NCBI GenBank assembly: GCA_020025735.1
Contig: JAHHRP010000029.1
Location: 1 to 16,462, forward strand
Reading direction: 5' to 3'
DNA length: 16,462 bases
Source of the DNA: Evtepia sp.
GTDB lineage: Bacteria; Bacillota; Clostridia; Oscillospirales; Oscillospiraceae
A program made the position numbers and the translations under genes. Below are positions 6,589-12,926 of the stretch, piece by piece (the first letter of the stretch is position 1; every line of letters begins with the position of its first letter). Below the pieces are notes generated by a model, which saw only the letters and a program-made list of their open reading frames with translations, did not search any database and was not told where the DNA came from.

Positions 6589-7563
6589 TCACCGAGACAA
6601 CAGTTCCGCCGGGCACTCCTCCACCGTCACGTTGGTGTAATAGTGCTGGAGGATCTCTGCATATCCTTTCCCTTCCGCGGCCATGGCATCGGCACCATAC
6701 TGGCTCATGCCCACCCCATGACCAAACCCAGTAACCGTAAAGACGAAGGATGCTCCATCGTACTCCAGATCAAAGGTAGCCGAGCGCAGGGAGAAAATCT
6801 GTCGGGCTTGCGCCCCGCTGACCGTGACTCCTCCAATGGTGACAGCATGTACACTCCCACTCTCGGTGCGCTGGATCTCTCCCACCCATCCAGCAGGCTC
6901 TCCCTCCAAAACAGCTTCAGGCCGGGCTTTCACAAATGCCTCTTTAAACTCCTGGGGCGTAAATATCCCCTGGCTCTCAAAATTCGGGACCCCTTCCCCC
7001 TCAGGAGAAGTCACACTTCGTAAATAGGGCACACTGTTGCCCCACACCTCCACCGCATCCTTGGTCGCTGCAGCCGAAGAGGAGTGGAACACAGCATCGA
7101 TGAGCTGCCCTTGATACAGAATGACCTGATTGCCTGTCTCAGCCACCGCCTTGGTGATCTTGTTGGCATACGCTGCGGCGTTGTCACCCCAGTTGGCCGC
7201 CGCTTTTTCTCGAGAAATCCATGCCTGACAGCAGGCGTAGTCGGTACACAGATCGGCATCGGGATGTTTGCTGGTGGGGCCTTTGTTTAGCGCATAGGTC
7301 CGGGCAGCCACCGCCTGGGCCTTCAGCGCTTCCTGCTCAAAAGAGGCAGGCATCTCTGCTGCCACCACCCCCCATAAGTACTGGTTCAGGTCCATCTCGG
7401 TCACTTGTCCGTCACTCCCCCTCACCCGCAGTTTGTGACCGCTGTCGGCTAACGTGAGTTCCTCTTGAGGGGCAGGCTGTTCCTCCTCCGATCGGTTGAG
7501 TACAAAGGGCAAGGCAAACAGAACCACCACCAGGATCAATGCCACCCCTATCACTTTCTTCAT
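6589..7563 (-). CDS. spoIID: Stage II sporulation protein D (SpoIID) lytic transglycosylase
   Basis: SpoIID cleaves peptidoglycan glycan strands so that the mother-cell membrane can engulf the forespore. The open frame extends further upstream, but the ATG at 7563 is the right start: it follows GAAAGGAG and gives a single N-terminal membrane anchor (5-22) with the rest outside. The 324-residue protein has the SpoIID/LytB domain with the putative catalytic Glu70 in AAEMPASFEQEALKAQAV, a HSSS strand at His160, and the C-terminal GHGVGMSQYGA (281-291). A metal-site candidate is His100, Cys106, Cys111 and Cys112, matching in spacing the zinc site known from C. difficile SpoIID. Its presence implies a sporulating ancestor or host, although LytB-domain relatives also occur in non-sporulators. 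Partners SpoIIM and SpoIIP are not in the window. Confidence 0.88.
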   Translation of the reverse strand: MKKVIGVALILVVVLFALPFVLNRSEEEQPAPQEELTLADSGHKLRVRGSDGQVTEMDLNQYLWGVVAAEMPASFEQEALKAQAVAARTYALNKGPTSKHPDADLCTDYACCQAWISREKAAANWGDNAAAYANKITKAVAETGNQVILYQGQLIDAVFHSSSAAATKDAVEVWGNSVPYLRSVTSPEGEGVPNFESQGIFTPQEFKEAFVKARPEAVLEGEPAGWVGEIQRTESGSVHAVTIGGVTVSGAQARQIFSLRSATFDLEYDGASFVFTVTGFGHGVGMSQYGADAMAAEGKGYAEILQHYYTNVTVEECPAELLSR

Positions 7564-7619
7564 CGTCGCGTTTCTCCTTTCGCGGAACCTTCTCACAGAC
7601 CCCGCCCAACCCTCCTGAT

Positions 7620-7644
7620 AAAAAAAGAAGCCGGAGGGACCGGC
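7620..7644 (-). terminator. Terminator-like hairpin in the spoIID leader (possible attenuator)
   Basis: On the minus strand GCCGG-TCCCT-CCGGC (complement of 7630-7644) is followed by TTCTTTTTTT (complement of 7620-7629). It has the form of an intrinsic terminator but lies downstream of the spoIID promoter and about 57 nt before the start codon. It may attenuate transcription into spoIID. I see no clear competing antiterminator. Confidence 0.55.
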
Positions 7645-7667
7645 GGCACTGGAAGGGAATTTTTTTA

Positions 7668-7697
7668 AGTATAGCCCCACCCAACCATTCCCGTCAA
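7668..7697 (-). promoter_or_regulatory. Promoter for spoIID and the HAD gene
   Basis: On the minus strand TTGACG (7692-7697) and TATACT (7668-7673) are 18 bp apart, a good sigma-A-type pair. SpoIID of Bacillus is transcribed by sigma-E. The -10 region CTATACTT partly resembles the sigma-E -10, so the sigma factor is uncertain. Confidence 0.5.
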
Positions 7698-7732
7698 GAC
7701 AGCAAAAAAATTTCTTTCCCTTCTCTCTCCTT

Positions 7733-7779
7733 CCAAAAAGAAATCCTCCCACCCAAGCACAAGGCCAGGGCAGGAGGAT
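7733..7779 (-). terminator. Terminator of the two-component operon
   Basis: The plus-strand arms ATCCTCCCACCC (7743-7754) and GGGCAGGAGGAT (7768-7779) pair with one mismatch around a 13-nt loop. On the minus strand a TTCTTTTTGG tract follows. It starts 8 nt past the kinase stop codon. Confidence 0.8.
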
Positions 7780-7786
7780 CAAACCC

Positions 7787-9865
7787 TCAGGACAACCGGG
7801 GAAATGTTAGGATCGCTTTGAACAAATCCCCATCAATGGTCAGGGAAAAGTCCCCTTTTTGTATCTGGGTCAGACTGCGGGCAATCGACAACCCCAACCC
7901 GCTGCCTTCGGTGTTCCGGGAGGCATCCCCCCGGACAAACCGCTCCATCAGCTCCTGGGCAGAGATGTTCAGGGGGGTCGCCGAGATGTTGCGAAAGGCA
8001 ATGCTGACCTGTTCTGCCGTCGCCTCACAGGTGAGATAGACCCGCGTCCCCGGCAGCGCGTATTTTTGAATGTTGCTGAATAGATTTTCAAACACCCGCC
8101 ACAACAGCCGTCCGTCCGCAGAAATTTTGGGCGAGGACTCCGCAGGGGTGAGGACCAACGTCAGGTCCCGCTCCGACAGCTTTTCCTCATACTCCCCCAC
8201 CGTCTGGGTCAGCAGCACATTGACATCTGTGGGCTGCAAGTCTACCGTCAGATTCCCTGTGGAGGCTTTGGATGCCTCTACCAGATCCTCGGTGAGCTTT
8301 TTCAGGCGGGCCGACTGACGGTCCAGCACTTCCAGATATTGTTTGGCCTGCTCATCGGGCATCGGCTCCTTCTTCAGCAAATCCACATAGTTCACAATGG
8401 ATGTCAGCGGTGTCTTGATGTCGTGGGAGACATTGGTAATGAGTTCCGTCTTCATCCGCTCGGACTTCATCTGTTCCTCCACTGCATGCTGAATCCCCTG
8501 TCGGATATTGTTCAAATCCTCTCCGTGGGCCCGGAACGGCCCAATCAGACGATCCGTAGGCACCTGATATTCCAGCTGGCCCGCAGCCAGATGATGCGCC
8601 CCTGTCTGTAGTTCCCGCATGGCCAGCACCAGGTAGATCAGCAGACACCCTTCGCCTGCCTTGAGAAGCAGCCAAAGCAACAACACGCCATTGCCGTAAT
8701 AAGTCGCCAGCAGACACAGGCCCTCCAAAAAGCACAGACCAAGGAAGCCCAGCCCTGCCACCCAGAACAGCGGGAGTTTTCCCGCTGTCCGGCACACCAC
8801 ATCCTTGCCCTTCCGCCAAGCAGCGGTGGCAGGACGGATCAGACGGCGGCAGAGCAGCGTTTTCTTCCACTCCCCCGTCTTTTCCTGGCGCACAAAAGAC
8901 AGCAGGCCCGTCACCAGCAAGGCCACAACCACCAGAGAAAGCAGAATATCATTCAGCGGGATCAGCCCTTTTTCATTTGGTCCCGTGTCTAAGCTGGCAA
9001 TCGAGGGCAGAATCACCACCACCGCCAGCACAGCCAGAAGATCCAGGGGCAGGACGCGGTCCAGCGCAGTCCGCATCACTTCCCCTGGCCGCTTGGCACT
9101 GCGCCCAGCGTTTTTCACCAGATAGATCAGGCCCAGCGCCCCTAGGACGCCTCCAATCAGAGCGGCTGTCGCGATCGAATAACGGTACTCACTCAGTTGT
9201 GTCAGGGTCATGAGTTTGCCATAAATATCGCCGCCGTTTGCCTCAAGATCTTGCCGCAGATACCCTGTAACCTCCACAGACACCGCAGGACCATAGGTCA
9301 CACATTCCGCCTGCAGAACATACCGGCCTTCTGCTGCCGGTTCGCTTGACTCTATGACCCTGTCTTGGGGATCGGACACCGTGTCGTAATAGTCCACATT
9401 ATAGATATCATCATACTTCTGGCGCAGCTGTTCCATCCCTTGCTCCCGCGCCTCCGGTGTGGCGTAATACCGGGTGATGGTTTCTTCCGTCTGTTTCCCC
9501 AAAACCTCCCCTTGCCAAGTCATTTTCTCTCGATACTCTCCCTGCTCCTCACTGGCCAGAAGCGTAGCTCCAGAGGGGGTCTTGATGGTGAAAAAGAAGT
9601 TATTGTCCCGCAGACGCCCGGTCAGTTCCATGCTTGTGCCGTTTCTCTGGCTGCTTTCGTAAACCGAAACCAATCCCTCCAGCCGATCCTCCAGCAATTC
9701 CTGTTCCCCCTGCTCCATCAGCTGCCGGGGGCCATAGTTCGTATAGCCTCCCTGCTGGGCCAACCAAAGCGCCTGTCCGCCGCAAGTAACACAGACCGTA
9801 AAGCCCACCAACACCAACACCCAAGCCAGAACCTTTGCCCAACCTTTGGGCTGCTTTCCTGTCAT
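7787..9865 (-). CDS. Multi-pass membrane sensor histidine kinase
   Basis: The ATG at 9865 is chosen because it overlaps the regulator stop (ATGA) and follows GGAAGGAGGG; the frame is open to 9901. The 692-residue protein has a first membrane segment (10-28), an extracytoplasmic domain (30-228), then five more predicted segments (about 231-250, 273-291, 303-324, 364-386, 391-415). The linker after the last segment has a HAMP-like position. The HisKA domain has the phosphoacceptor His481 in NVSHDIKTPLTS. The ATPase domain has the N box (FENLFSNIQKYA, Asn598) and the G2 box EGSGLGLSIA (653-662). A canonical DxGxG G1 box is not visible; the equivalent stretch reads RNISATPLNIS, as in several clostridial kinases. 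It is paired with the upstream OmpR-type regulator. The stimulus is unknown, and the large external domain matches no sensor I recognise. Confidence 0.9.
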   Translation of the reverse strand: MTGKQPKGWAKVLAWVLVLVGFTVCVTCGGQALWLAQQGGYTNYGPRQLMEQGEQELLEDRLEGLVSVYESSQRNGTSMELTGRLRDNNFFFTIKTPSGATLLASEEQGEYREKMTWQGEVLGKQTEETITRYYATPEAREQGMEQLRQKYDDIYNVDYYDTVSDPQDRVIESSEPAAEGRYVLQAECVTYGPAVSVEVTGYLRQDLEANGGDIYGKLMTLTQLSEYRYSIATAALIGGVLGALGLIYLVKNAGRSAKRPGEVMRTALDRVLPLDLLAVLAVVVILPSIASLDTGPNEKGLIPLNDILLSLVVVALLVTGLLSFVRQEKTGEWKKTLLCRRLIRPATAAWRKGKDVVCRTAGKLPLFWVAGLGFLGLCFLEGLCLLATYYGNGVLLLWLLLKAGEGCLLIYLVLAMRELQTGAHHLAAGQLEYQVPTDRLIGPFRAHGEDLNNIRQGIQHAVEEQMKSERMKTELITNVSHDIKTPLTSIVNYVDLLKKEPMPDEQAKQYLEVLDRQSARLKKLTEDLVEASKASTGNLTVDLQPTDVNVLLTQTVGEYEEKLSERDLTLVLTPAESSPKISADGRLLWRVFENLFSNIQKYALPGTRVYLTCEATAEQVSIAFRNISATPLNISAQELMERFVRGDASRNTEGSGLGLSIARSLTQIQKGDFSLTIDGDLFKAILTFPRLS

Positions 9866-10557
9866 GGTTTCCCTCCTTCCATCTTGTACCCCTGTCCCCA
9901 AACAACCTTAATGTAGCGAGGATCCGAGGGGTTGATTTCCAGTTTTTCCCGGAGATGACGGATGTGAACCGCTACGGCATTTTCCACCCCATACGGTTCC
10001 TCCCCCCATACAGCTCGGTAAATCCGCTTCGGAGAAAAGACGGTGCCCGGACTTTCCATGAGCAGGCGGAGGATCTCATACTCCCGTGGGGTGAGCGAGA
10101 CAACGTCTCCGTCCAGCATAACCTCCTTGGTCCGGTCATCCAGCGTGATGCCCCCCAGACGCAAAGCAGTGGGCTTGACCGAGCCGCCCCCCAGTTGGAG
10201 ATACCGCCGCAGCTGGGACTTCACCCGGGCCAGCAGCTCCACAGGGTTAAAGGGTTTGGTCACATAGTCATCAGCCCCCAAATTCAGCCCCTGAATCTTG
10301 TCCATATCCTCGGATTTGGCCGTAAGGAAGATCACCGGCACGTTGGACCGCTCCCGAATCTTAGCCAGGGCAGAGATCCCGTCCATCTTTGGCATCATGA
10401 CATCCAGCAGAACCAGATGGATGTCCTCTCGCTCCAGGAGCGACAGCGCCTCTACCCCGTCACCAGCAGGAAACACCCGATACCCGCCAGTCGTCAGGTA
10501 AATGGTCAGCGCTGACACAATGTCCTTTTCGTCATCACAGACTAAGATGTTATACAT
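9862..10557 (-). CDS. OmpR/PhoB-family response regulator
   Basis: The 231-residue protein has an N-terminal receiver domain (1-118) with acidic residues Asp8/Asp9, phosphoacceptor Asp52 in LVLLDVMMPKMDG, Thr79, and Lys101 in TKPFNP. The C-terminal winged-helix DNA-binding domain (about 130-228) has the usual LTPREYEILRLLMESPG, the recognition region NAVAVHIRHLREKLE, and the terminal YIKVVWGQGYKME. It should dimerise on direct repeats after phosphorylation by the kinase encoded just downstream. The ATG at 10557 follows AGGAGGGG. A sigma-A-type promoter lies 20-50 nt upstream, and 11-bp-spaced CTTAA repeats lie just beyond it, which suggests autoregulation. The regulon is not evident from the neighbours. 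Confidence 0.95.
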   Translation of the reverse strand: MYNILVCDDEKDIVSALTIYLTTGGYRVFPAGDGVEALSLLEREDIHLVLLDVMMPKMDGISALAKIRERSNVPVIFLTAKSEDMDKIQGLNLGADDYVTKPFNPVELLARVKSQLRRYLQLGGGSVKPTALRLGGITLDDRTKEVMLDGDVVSLTPREYEILRLLMESPGTVFSPKRIYRAVWGEEPYGVENAVAVHIRHLREKLEINPSDPRYIKVVWGQGYKMEGGKP

Positions 10558-10577
10558 ATCCGTCCCCTCCTGAATGT

Positions 10578-10606
10578 ATCATATCGAATGACCCTTTAAG
10601 AAACAA
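10578..10606 (-). promoter_or_regulatory. Promoter of the two-component operon
   Basis: On the minus strand TTGTTT (10601-10606) and TATGAT (10578-10583) are 17 bp apart. The leader is about 15-20 nt and contains the Shine-Dalgarno. Confidence 0.55.
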
Positions 10607-10618
10607 TGTGGCAAGAGA

Positions 10619-10634
10619 TTAAGTTTTTCTTAAG
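10619..10634 (-). promoter_or_regulatory. 11-bp direct repeat upstream of the regulator promoter (putative autoregulatory site)
   Basis: On the minus strand CTTAA-GAAAAA-CTTAA places two identical 5-mers 11 bp apart, the spacing used by OmpR/PhoB-type dimers. A related TCTTAAAG lies further downstream, next to the -35. The repeat sits 13 bp upstream of the -35 box, where an activator would bind. Confidence 0.4.
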
Positions 10635-10648
10635 TGCCTCCAAACAAA

Positions 10649-10691
10649 GCAAACGGCCCTCCCCCACCCCTTGGCGGACGGGAGGGCCGTT
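10649..10691 (-). terminator. Terminator of the aminotransferase gene
   Basis: A perfect 12-bp stem pairs plus-strand AACGGCCCTCCC (10652-10663) with GGGAGGGCCGTT (10680-10691). On the minus strand it is followed by a broken T tract (GTTTGCTTTGTTTGG). It lies 36 nt past the aminotransferase stop and before the regulator promoter. Confidence 0.75.
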
Positions 10692-10727
10692 CCTCCATGG
10701 CAGCAAGGATTCTTTCCTGCCACCGTC

Positions 10728-11927
10728 TTATTTGATTAAGCCGTACTCCTTGGCCAGTGCTTGGAACTTGGGCAGCGCCCGCTGGATCTGCTCTGTGGGC
10801 ACACAGTAGGAGATTCGCACATGCCCCGGACAACCAAAGCTATCCCCGGAAACCAGAATGAGATCATACTTCCTGGCCCGCTGACAAAACGCCGCCGCAT
10901 CCGGCTCTGGGGTCCGGGGGAAGAGATAAAAGGCCCCATCTGGCTGGGCACAGGTATAGCCCATCTCCCGCAAGGCATCCAGAAGCAGATCCCGGTTCCG
11001 GCGATAGACAGCCAGTTCTGCCGTCTGCCCAGCGCACTGGGCTGCCACCAACTGAAAGAGACTAGGCGCGCACACATAACCCAGCGCCCGTCCTGCACCG
11101 CATACCGCCGCATAGACCAGTTCTGCCTCCTGGACCTGGGGGGGCACCAGCACATAACCGATGCGCTGACCGGGCAGAGAGAGGGATTTACTATACGAAT
11201 AACACACCAGTGTGTTGTCATACCAGCTGGGCACCCAGGGCAGCGGCTGGGTCTGATAGACGATCTCCCGATACGGCTCGTCGGAGATGAGCCAAATGGG
11301 ATGACCATATTCTCTGGATTTTTCGGTCAAGGTCTCTGCCAGGCGACGGATGGTTTCCTCTGAATAGACCACCCCCGTAGGATTATTGGGGCTGTTGATG
11401 AGGACCCCTTTCACCGCCGGGGTGAGCGCGGCGGAAAAGGCGGCAAAGTCGATTTGAAAATCCTCGATATTTGCTGGCACCACCGTCAGGGTTCCCCCGG
11501 CACTCTCCACAAACACCTTATACTCTGGAAAATAAGGGGCAAAGGTCAAAAATTCATCTCCCGGACAACCCAGTGCCGCCAGCACGCAGCTCAGTGCCCC
11601 CGCTGCCCCGGCGGTGAGATAAAGGCTGTCGGCAGGATACTTTGTGCCATAGCGACGGTTGAGGTCCTCTGCCAGTGCCTGCCGAACCGCTGCGTCCCCC
11701 TGTGCCGGGGTATAACCGTGGAGTTTTATGGGGTCCACCGTATCGACCAACTGGTGGACCGCCTCTGCTACGGTGGCCGGCGCAGGGACACTGGGGTTGC
11801 CGATGGAGAAATCGTCTACTTTTTCCGCTCCCACCTCTGCGGCCCTCATCTGGGCAAAGGCATACGCTTCTCGGATCTCTGACCGGTCTGTGCCAAGGGC
11901 TACCATTCTCTGGGATAACTGAATCAT
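10728..11927 (-). CDS. PLP-dependent class I/II aminotransferase
   Basis: The 399-residue protein is a fold-type I aminotransferase of the aspartate-aminotransferase superfamily, acting in the cytoplasm. It shows IGNPSVPAP near the substrate site, the GAAGAL cofactor-phosphate loop (107-112), NSPNNPTG with Asn182, SDEPYR with Asp216 and Tyr219, the PLP-binding Lys247 in CYSYSKSLSLPGQRIGYV, and the substrate-carboxylate Arg371 in HVRISYC. These residues indicate a complete, active enzyme. The amino donor cannot be told from sequence; aspartate, alanine or aromatic acids are all possible. The gene is monocistronic, with an extended -10 promoter about 95 nt upstream, a Shine-Dalgarno GGAAGGA, and a terminator. 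It diverges from the CIRCE-hsp20 unit. Confidence 0.92.
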   Translation of the reverse strand: MIQLSQRMVALGTDRSEIREAYAFAQMRAAEVGAEKVDDFSIGNPSVPAPATVAEAVHQLVDTVDPIKLHGYTPAQGDAAVRQALAEDLNRRYGTKYPADSLYLTAGAAGALSCVLAALGCPGDEFLTFAPYFPEYKVFVESAGGTLTVVPANIEDFQIDFAAFSAALTPAVKGVLINSPNNPTGVVYSEETIRRLAETLTEKSREYGHPIWLISDEPYREIVYQTQPLPWVPSWYDNTLVCYSYSKSLSLPGQRIGYVLVPPQVQEAELVYAAVCGAGRALGYVCAPSLFQLVAAQCAGQTAELAVYRRNRDLLLDALREMGYTCAQPDGAFYLFPRTPEPDAAAFCQRARKYDLILVSGDSFGCPGHVRISYCVPTEQIQRALPKFQALAKEYGLIK

Positions 11928-12021
11928 GTCGTATCAATCCTTCCATTCTGGGTAACATAGGAAAGACGGGCGCAGTCCCCGGCACCGGGCCAGAGGCTCG
12001 TCCTCTCTCACGCTTTGGGCC

Positions 12022-12030
12022 ATTATAGCA
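12022..12030 (-). promoter_or_regulatory. Extended -10 promoter for the aminotransferase gene
   Basis: On the minus strand TGCTATAAT is a perfect extended -10 (TGnTATAAT). The -35 region is poor, as is usual for this promoter class. The leader of about 90 nt holds small GC-rich inverted repeats (AGAGG/CCTCT, CCCGG/CCGGG) but no riboswitch that I recognise. Confidence 0.55.
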
Positions 12031-12105
12031 TAGTTCCCATCTGGGGGGAATCCCTTTCCTCTGGTTGGCATAGACTCTTCCTGTTGGGTGTCGGCGGGGC
12101 AAATA

Positions 12106-12132
12106 TTAGCACTCTCAATGTAAGACTGCTAA
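12106..12132 (+). promoter_or_regulatory. CIRCE element (HrcA operator)
   Basis: TTAGCACTC (12106-12114), a 9-bp spacer and GACTGCTAA (12124-12132) match the CIRCE consensus TTAGCACTC-N9-GAGTGCTAA with a single change in the right arm. The symmetry extends outward into AAATA/TATTT. HrcA binds this sequence to repress heat-shock genes. It lies about 200 nt upstream of hsp20 and faces away from the aminotransferase promoter (12022-12030). Confidence 0.92.
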
Positions 12133-12137
12133 TATTT

Positions 12138-12330
12138 ACAGTTTAGACATACTTTTACCGAGATTTGTTCATAAAATCGCAGTAGGATATCCCCCGTAGA
12201 CAGGAGATCTCCGGGAATACCTGGGGAAATGGCAAGCACTCCCGTCAAAAGACTGCAAGTTTTATGTACACCCGTCGGACCCGGCCCTGTCGGCATCCGA
12301 CCCGAATAGATCACTATGAAGGAGCGTTTT
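12138..12330 (+). other. Long leader between CIRCE and hsp20
   Basis: The 403-nt gap 11928-12330 holds the aminotransferase promoter, CIRCE and this leader. A possible promoter is TTGTTC (12165-12170), 17 bp, TATCCC (12188-12193), but it is weak. A hairpin pairs GTCGGA (12274-12279) with TCCGAC (12296-12301), with an inner CCG/CGG. The segment 12203-12212 contains the palindrome GGAGATCTCC. The leader may fold as an RNA thermometer like those of other hsp20 genes, but no clear pairing with the Shine-Dalgarno at 12319-12324 can be shown by eye. Confidence 0.35.
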
Positions 12331-12762
12331 ATGATGTTTGGTATGATTCCTTTTGACCGCCGCGACGAGAACCTGTTCGACCTGTTCGACAACTTTGAAA
12401 AGAAGTTCTTCAACAACACCAACGCCAACCTGCCCGCCTTCCGTACGGACATCCGGGACCAGGGAAATCAGTTCCTGCTGGAGGCAGAACTCCCCGGCTT
12501 TGACAAGGAGGATATCTCCCTGGAACTGAAAGAAGGCATCTTGACCATCAAAGCAGAACACAAAGAAACCCAGGAAAAGAAGGACGACAAGGGCGACTAC
12601 ATCCGCCGGGAGCGGCGGTATGGGTCCTTCTCCCGTACGTTTGATGTCAGCGGCATCGACGAGAACGCCATCTCTGCCACCTATCAGAACGGCATTCTGG
12701 CACTGACCTTGCCAAAGTTGGCACCCGTTGTGCCTCAGGCCCGGCAGATCGCCATTGGCTGA
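12331..12762 (+). CDS. hsp20: Hsp20 small heat-shock protein
   Basis: This is an ATP-independent cytoplasmic holdase that binds unfolding proteins and hands them to disaggregases. An ATG at 12316 is in frame, but it overlaps the Shine-Dalgarno AAGGAG (12319-12324); the next ATGs, at 12331 and 12334, are better placed. From 12331 the product has 143 residues. The N-terminal arm (1-36) is Phe/Asn-rich (MIPFDRR, LFDLFDNFEKKFF). The alpha-crystallin domain (about 37-130) has ELPGFDKEDI, YIRRERRYGSFSRTF, and the NGIL version of the A-x-x-x-n-G-v-L motif (120-123). The C-terminal IAI (140-142) is the I-x-I motif used in oligomer assembly. CIRCE upstream and clpB downstream place it in a heat-shock unit. 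Confidence 0.93.
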   Translation: MMFGMIPFDRRDENLFDLFDNFEKKFFNNTNANLPAFRTDIRDQGNQFLLEAELPGFDKEDISLELKEGILTIKAEHKETQEKKDDKGDYIRRERRYGSFSRTFDVSGIDENAISATYQNGILALTLPKLAPVVPQARQIAIG

Positions 12763-12837
12763 GTGCATCTCTGATCACAGTTTCCCTGACAAGACGTTCT
12801 CTCTCCTCGTTCCTTTGCAGGTATCCTATTGAGGCAG

Positions 12838-12866
12838 GGCGCCGGTGATGTCGCCGGCGCCTTTTG
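12838..12866 (+). terminator. GC-rich hairpin between hsp20 and clpB (partial terminator)
   Basis: GGCGCCGG (12838-12845) pairs with CCGGCGCC (12854-12861) and is followed by only four T residues. It could be a leaky terminator that lowers clpB relative to hsp20, or a stabilising 3' structure for hsp20 mRNA. I see no convincing separate clpB promoter or second CIRCE in the 164-nt gap. Confidence 0.55.
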
Positions 12867-12926
12867 CCACATTCCTTCGTGTTCCTTTTGCGCTTTGTAC
12901 CACCCCGGAAAGGAGTGACTTTCTCT

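Noticed and set aside
7564..7782. Longer SpoIID start at 7782
   Set aside because: The extension lies over the terminator of the upstream operon and the spoIID promoter, and destroys the N-terminal membrane anchor seen from the ATG at 7563.
11930..12021. Aminotransferase leader as a riboswitch
   Set aside because: Only short inverted repeats are present; the leader of about 90 nt shows none of the conserved cores I know (T-box, SAM, lysine, glycine).
11554..12102. 182-residue minus-strand frame overlapping the aminotransferase start and promoter
   Set aside because: Arg/Gly/Pro-rich shadow frame that runs through the extended -10 promoter and the aminotransferase coding region.
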